A DNA stretch of 46,409 bases from Aliiruegeria lutimaris (GTDB lineage Bacteria; Pseudomonadota; Alphaproteobacteria; Rhodobacterales; Rhodobacteraceae). The notes beneath the pieces were generated by a model that was not told where the DNA came from, did not search any database, and worked only from the letters and a program-made list of their open reading frames with translations. The DNA is taken from positions 1 to 46,409 of the forward strand of contig NZ_FNEK01000036.1 of assembly GCF_900099935.1 (NCBI RefSeq). The letters run 5' to 3'. How positions within the stretch are numbered: the stretch's first letter is position 1; each line of letters begins with the position of its first letter. Of the stretch, positions 43,481 to 46,409 are shown piece by piece. The position numbers and the translations under genes were made by a program.

Positions 43481-43762
43481 TCAGATGGTGCAGGGGGTGG
43501 CGACCGGCTGCGGCGCGTCTTCGTCGCCCTGCGGGTCCTCGAAATGATGATAGGTCAGCGTCAGGGACAGCACGCCGGGGATCTGGTGCATGTCCATGAT
43601 CACCTCGGAGGCTTGCTTTTCCTCGGTGTCCTCGACCACGACGATCAACCTGTCGTCTTCGGTTCGGGCATGGACCTCGACGCCGTCCATGGCGGTGGCG
43701 ATCGTCTCGACGCCCTCCGCCATTCCCGGCGCGGCATGGACCAGGCATCCACAGATATTCAT
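43481..43762 (-). CDS. napD: NapA Tat-signal chaperone
   Basis: 93 residues starting MNICGCLVHAAPGMAEGV, the typical NapD opening; VVVEDTEEKQASEVIMDMHQIPGVLSLTLTYHHFED continues the ferredoxin-like fold in two stretches. NapD binds the NapA Tat signal until the cofactor is inserted. The start at 43762 overlaps the napF stop by ATGA. Confidence 0.92.
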   Translation of the reverse strand: MNICGCLVHAAPGMAEGVETIATAMDGVEVHARTEDDRLIVVVEDTEEKQASEVIMDMHQIPGVLSLTLTYHHFEDPQGDEDAPQPVATPCTI

Positions 43763-44268
43763 GCTGTCGCCTCCAGTTCGTTCGTTTCCATTCGCGCAAA
43801 ATCTATCGCGCCTGCCGGACAGGCGGCGGCGCAGGCCCCGCATCCGGTACAGGCGGTCTCGTCGATCAAGGGCCGCGCCCGCCCGCCCGGCTCCAGCCGG
43901 AAGCGGATGGCCTGTTCGTCACAAAAATCCTGGCAGGTCCGGCAAGCCACGGCGTTGAGAGAAAGGCATCCTCCCTGAATGCGGGCTACCCAATCCCAAT
44001 CGGCGCGCGCCTCCTCGGTCAGCGCGCCGGTCTGGCAAGCCTGGATACAGTCGCCACAGAAGCTGCAGGCACCGGATTTCAGGTCGAGAACCGCAAGACC
44101 CTGTGAATCCTTGCGAAGGATCCCCTCGGGGCAAGCATCCAGACAATCGCCACAGCCGTCACACAGGCCGGAAAAACGGCTGATCCCGACCGCTCCCGGG
44201 GGGCGGGGCAGGTCTGCGATGTGAAATTTCGCGCGGAGAAAGTTCCGGCGGTTCGTGCTGGTGGCCAT
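43759..44268 (-). CDS. napF: Ferredoxin-type protein NapF
   Basis: 169 residues with several [4Fe-4S] motifs: CDGCGDCLDACPEG, CSFCGDCIQACQTG, CRTCQDFCDE and CTGCGACAAACPAG. NapF is a cytoplasmic protein that helps mature NapA. It is the first gene of napFDAGHBC. The start at 44268 is 60 bases from an FNR-like box. Confidence 0.9.
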   Translation of the reverse strand: MATSTNRRNFLRAKFHIADLPRPPGAVGISRFSGLCDGCGDCLDACPEGILRKDSQGLAVLDLKSGACSFCGDCIQACQTGALTEEARADWDWVARIQGGCLSLNAVACRTCQDFCDEQAIRFRLEPGGRARPLIDETACTGCGACAAACPAGAIDFARMETNELEATA

Positions 44269-44289
44269 TGGCTGCCTGACATACCTATC

Positions 44290-44341
44290 TATTAGTTGCT
44301 CAATAAAGTGACAAAGCTGACTCGTATTTGACTATCGTCAA
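44290..44341 (-). promoter_or_regulatory. napF promoter region with FNR/NnrR-type box
   Basis: TTGAC-TATC-GTCAA at 44328-44341 is a perfect dyad of the FNR/NnrR type (TTGA-N6-TCAA). Centred at -41.5 it would place the transcript start near 44293, about 25 bases before napF, with TTATTG as a poor -10. This is the arrangement of activator-dependent promoters. The Crp/Fnr gene at the operon's far end is a candidate binder; a global FNR/FnrL is another. Confidence 0.7.
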
Positions 44342-44627
44342 GACTAGCCCCGTCGTGGCGCCCAACTCGCAGGTCAAGTTGTCGCACCAGAATTGACATC
44401 AGGGAAATTCGTACCTTCAGACCTGCCTCTTTTGCCGTCCGGATTTCGCAATGCAATCACAGCGATCGCGGCGTTTTCCGGCACCCCGGCGCTGCTTGCT
44501 AACGGCTTTCATCAAAGCACTCAGATCACGCCGGGTTCACGCTGCCGGCACCGGGGCGGGATCTGCTGGAAAGTGCCCGCACACAAGGCTACAACGGGAA
44601 TGCAACTGACTTCGCAAGGCCAAGACT

Positions 44628-45368
44628 ATGCTGTCCAGACTGTTTCGAAAACGGCAGCCCCCGATTGAGTTCCAACCGGTCCAACCGGAAACAGTCATCG
44701 AAATCGTTGGTGACGTTCATGGCACAGCACATCTGCTGCGCGCCCTGCCCCCGGTTGAAGATGGAGCGACCCGCGTTTTTGTCGGAGACCTCGTAGACCG
44801 CGGAATGCAGTCACACGAGACACTGGAGATCGTCTTCGAAGGCTGCCGGAACGGCGAATGGATCTGCCTGAAAGGAAATCATGAGGAAATGTTCCTCCAG
44901 TTTCTTTCCGATCCGAGCAAGGGTCGGAACTGGCTGCGCTTTGGCGGATTGCAGACAATCGCCAGTTTCGACCTCGGCGGGATCACCGAGACCTCCAGCC
45001 CGGAAGCACTCGAGGACATCGCATCCGCCATCCGTGATCGCCTCACACCGGGCCTGCTCGATTGGCTGGAAAACCTACCCCATGTCTGGATCAGCAATAA
45101 TCTGGCAATTGCCCATGCCGGGCTGGACCCCAAGCTTCCGATTTCCCTGCAGAAGGAACAGGTCGCCCTGTGGGGGCACCCGGAATTCGCCAAAACGCCC
45201 CGCCGGGATGGCCAATGGGTCGCGCACGGCCATACGATCGTGGATACACCCACAATCCGCAACGGTGTGATCTCGGTCGATACAGGGGCATATGCCACGA
45301 ACCTTCTGACGCTTGCGCGCATCTCTCCCGACGGACAGATAGAGTTCTCCTATGCGCCACGAAAATAG
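44628..45368 (+). CDS. PPP-family metallophosphatase (serine/threonine phosphatase or Ap4A hydrolase type)
   Basis: 246 residues. The three metal motifs of the PPP family are present in order: GDVHG (~28-32), GDLVDRG (~53-59) and GNHE (~83-86); later His ligands lie in AIAHAGLD and VAHGHTIVD. It probably acts on phosphoprotein or dinucleoside polyphosphates in the cytoplasm. It is divergent from nap with no evident link. The substrate cannot be fixed by sequence alone. Confidence 0.85.
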   Translation: MLSRLFRKRQPPIEFQPVQPETVIEIVGDVHGTAHLLRALPPVEDGATRVFVGDLVDRGMQSHETLEIVFEGCRNGEWICLKGNHEEMFLQFLSDPSKGRNWLRFGGLQTIASFDLGGITETSSPEALEDIASAIRDRLTPGLLDWLENLPHVWISNNLAIAHAGLDPKLPISLQKEQVALWGHPEFAKTPRRDGQWVAHGHTIVDTPTIRNGVISVDTGAYATNLLTLARISPDGQIEFSYAPRK

Positions 45369-45888
45369 GCAAAAGGGGCTTCGCGGTGGCCGCAGCCTTA
45401 AGAAGCTTTAAGTAGGCAGCCTGCGCGCGAACCCGCGCAATGCAAATTTCGCTCGTTCTTATGTATTAATCTTCATAAGCAGGCGGTTCACCGTCACCCG
45501 TCACATTTGTGATATTTTATCTAAAGTCACAAACACCGGCCGGACCTTGCCCTAACCATGCTCACAGAAACCAGCCCGTTCCGACATCCCCTTTCGTCAA
45601 CGTGATGATTTTTATAAATAATTATTAGAGATCCGAGTTTTTTCGGGGCAAAGGCTACACACATGGGCGCATGGGAACCCTGCCTTCCTCCCGGGTCTGG
45701 GGCCATGGCATGTATCCGCCGCCCCGGTTGACAGAATCTCTCAATTTGAAGACAAACGTCGATGAGAGGGCTGTCGCTCTATTGACTTGAAAGTGCGGTA
45801 TTGCCGACGTTTTGATGACAATCTGAGTGTTCGTATCTGGTGATCGGTCTACAACCCTGCTTTCGGGGAGTCTTGGAAAGCTTTAGCG
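45369..45888. other. AT-richer intergenic stretch with inverted repeats
   Basis: About 520 bases with no supportable gene. It holds an inverted repeat TTTGTGA (45506-45512) / TCACAAA (45527-45533) with a 14-base spacer, and an AT-rich block (TTTATAAATAATTATTAG) near 45610. Its composition differs from the flanking coding DNA and suggests a large regulatory or promoter region for genes to the right. Confidence 0.5.
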
Positions 45889-46158
45889 GTGAGCAGTATT
45901 ATAGATTCTTTGACTTTGCCCCGCCGCTTGGCGGGTGATTTGCAATCATCAGGCCCGGACATTGGACGATCTGGCGCGGAAACCTCCGGCGCCTCCATTT
46001 CTCGTGGCCTCTGGGTTGCAATGCTCAACTGGACTTTCATGTTGCTCGCCCTGCCAAGTCTTATCGGAGCGGTCCTGGTACTTCTGATACTGAACAACTA
46101 CCGGCTTCTGTGGTTGCCGCCCGTAGTGCAAGGTTTTTTTGACGCTATTGGCGTGTGA
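45889..46158 (+). CDS. Possible small membrane protein
   Basis: 89 residues from a GTG at 45889, with GGAAAG about nine bases upstream. The C-terminal half has one or two hydrophobic segments (LWVAMLNWTFMLLALPSLIG, AVLVLLILNNYRLLWLP). No family recognised. Support is the ribosome binding site and the membrane pattern only. Confidence 0.35.
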   Translation: MSSIIDSLTLPRRLAGDLQSSGPDIGRSGAETSGASISRGLWVAMLNWTFMLLALPSLIGAVLVLLILNNYRLLWLPPVVQGFFDAIGV

Positions 46159-46198
46159 TCGATTGCGGTCTTCTGTCAGGCCTCGTTTTGCGGCGCAT

Positions 46199-46318
46199 TC
46201 AGAAGCCGCGGGCCGGGATGGTGATCAGCGGATCGGATCCACATCTGACGCACGAGCTCTGCGGCTCTGCCGGTAGTACTGGTTTTCCGATCCAGATCTG
46301 TTCGATCATTGCGCCCAT
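46199..46318 (-). CDS. Possible very small protein or gene remnant with CxxC
   Basis: A 39-codon frame from ATG 46318 ends ...SSCVRCGSDPLITIPARGF. The CxxC and the defined C-terminus look protein-like, but no family was recognised and no ribosome binding site is clear. It might be the tail of a decayed transposase or a real small protein; the rest of 46159-46409 shows nothing else. Confidence 0.2.
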   Translation of the reverse strand: MGAMIEQIWIGKPVLPAEPQSSCVRCGSDPLITIPARGF

Positions 46319-46409
46319 TCAGGTCATCGCTCTCTCACACTCCCGTCGCTCCAACGTTGGCGGGAAATGGAAAGCTGCTTACGTCGCCCCCAATGCCGGA
46401 TCCCCATAA

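Noticed and set aside
45506-45533. CRP-like site (TGTGA...TCACA)
   Set aside because: The spacer between half sites is 14 bases rather than the 6 of CRP sites, so it is reported only as an inverted repeat.

Overview
The window looks like high-GC chromosome from an alphaproteobacterium, most likely Rhodobacterales (roseobacter/Rhodobacter type). This is inferred from base composition, from tightly packed operons with ATGA start/stop overlaps, and from the mix of genes: a cobalamin riboswitch/TonB locus with CbiZ, a TctCBA transporter with TctDE, threonate catabolism, and a napFDAGHBC cluster. No rRNA, tRNA or CRISPR array was recognised.

Layout. (1) 1-6.9 kb is accessory DNA: the 5' part of an IS110-type transposase, two small phage-like genes, a cysteine synthase, a nuclease remnant beside a cluster of inverted repeats, a RepA-like AAA ATPase with two small partner genes, and a P4-type tyrosine integrase with a clear terminator. 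(2) 7.5-9.2 kb holds a YidE/AspT-type membrane transporter. (3) 9.3-17.7 kb is a vitamin B12 acquisition locus on the plus strand in two parts, each behind its own cobalamin riboswitch: exbB-exbD-exbD-tonB (energy supply), then btuB-btuF-btuC-btuD-cbiZ (outer-membrane uptake, ABC import, cobinamide salvage). (4) 17.8-31.6 kb on the minus strand holds tctD-tctE-binding protein (sensing), tctC-tctB-tctA (tricarboxylate import), an AtuA-family protein with a DUF4387 partner, and a full citrate lyase set citC-D-E-F-G-X plus a small hydrolase. (5) 31.7-36.6 kb is an L-threonate/D-erythronate operon (ltnD-otnK-otnC-otnI) with a divergent LacI regulator and an evident operator. (6) 36.7-44.3 kb is a periplasmic nitrate reductase operon with a Crp/Fnr-type regulator and a small membrane protein at its 3' end and an FNR/NnrR-like box upstream of napF. 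(7) 44.6-46.4 kb has a PPP-family phosphatase followed by an AT-richer stretch with only weak small ORFs.

How it works together. The B12 locus would bring corrinoids across both membranes and trim incomplete ones. Its own ExbB/ExbD/TonB motor has two ExbD copies, one of which lacks the proton-carrying aspartate. The tct-atuA-cit block reads as one catabolic unit: sense and import a tricarboxylate, possibly process it with AtuA/DUF4387, then cleave citrate (or a relative) to oxaloacetate and acetate. The AtuA/DUF4387 step inside a citrate lyase operon and the asymmetric ExbD pair are the two observations I consider most likely to be new.
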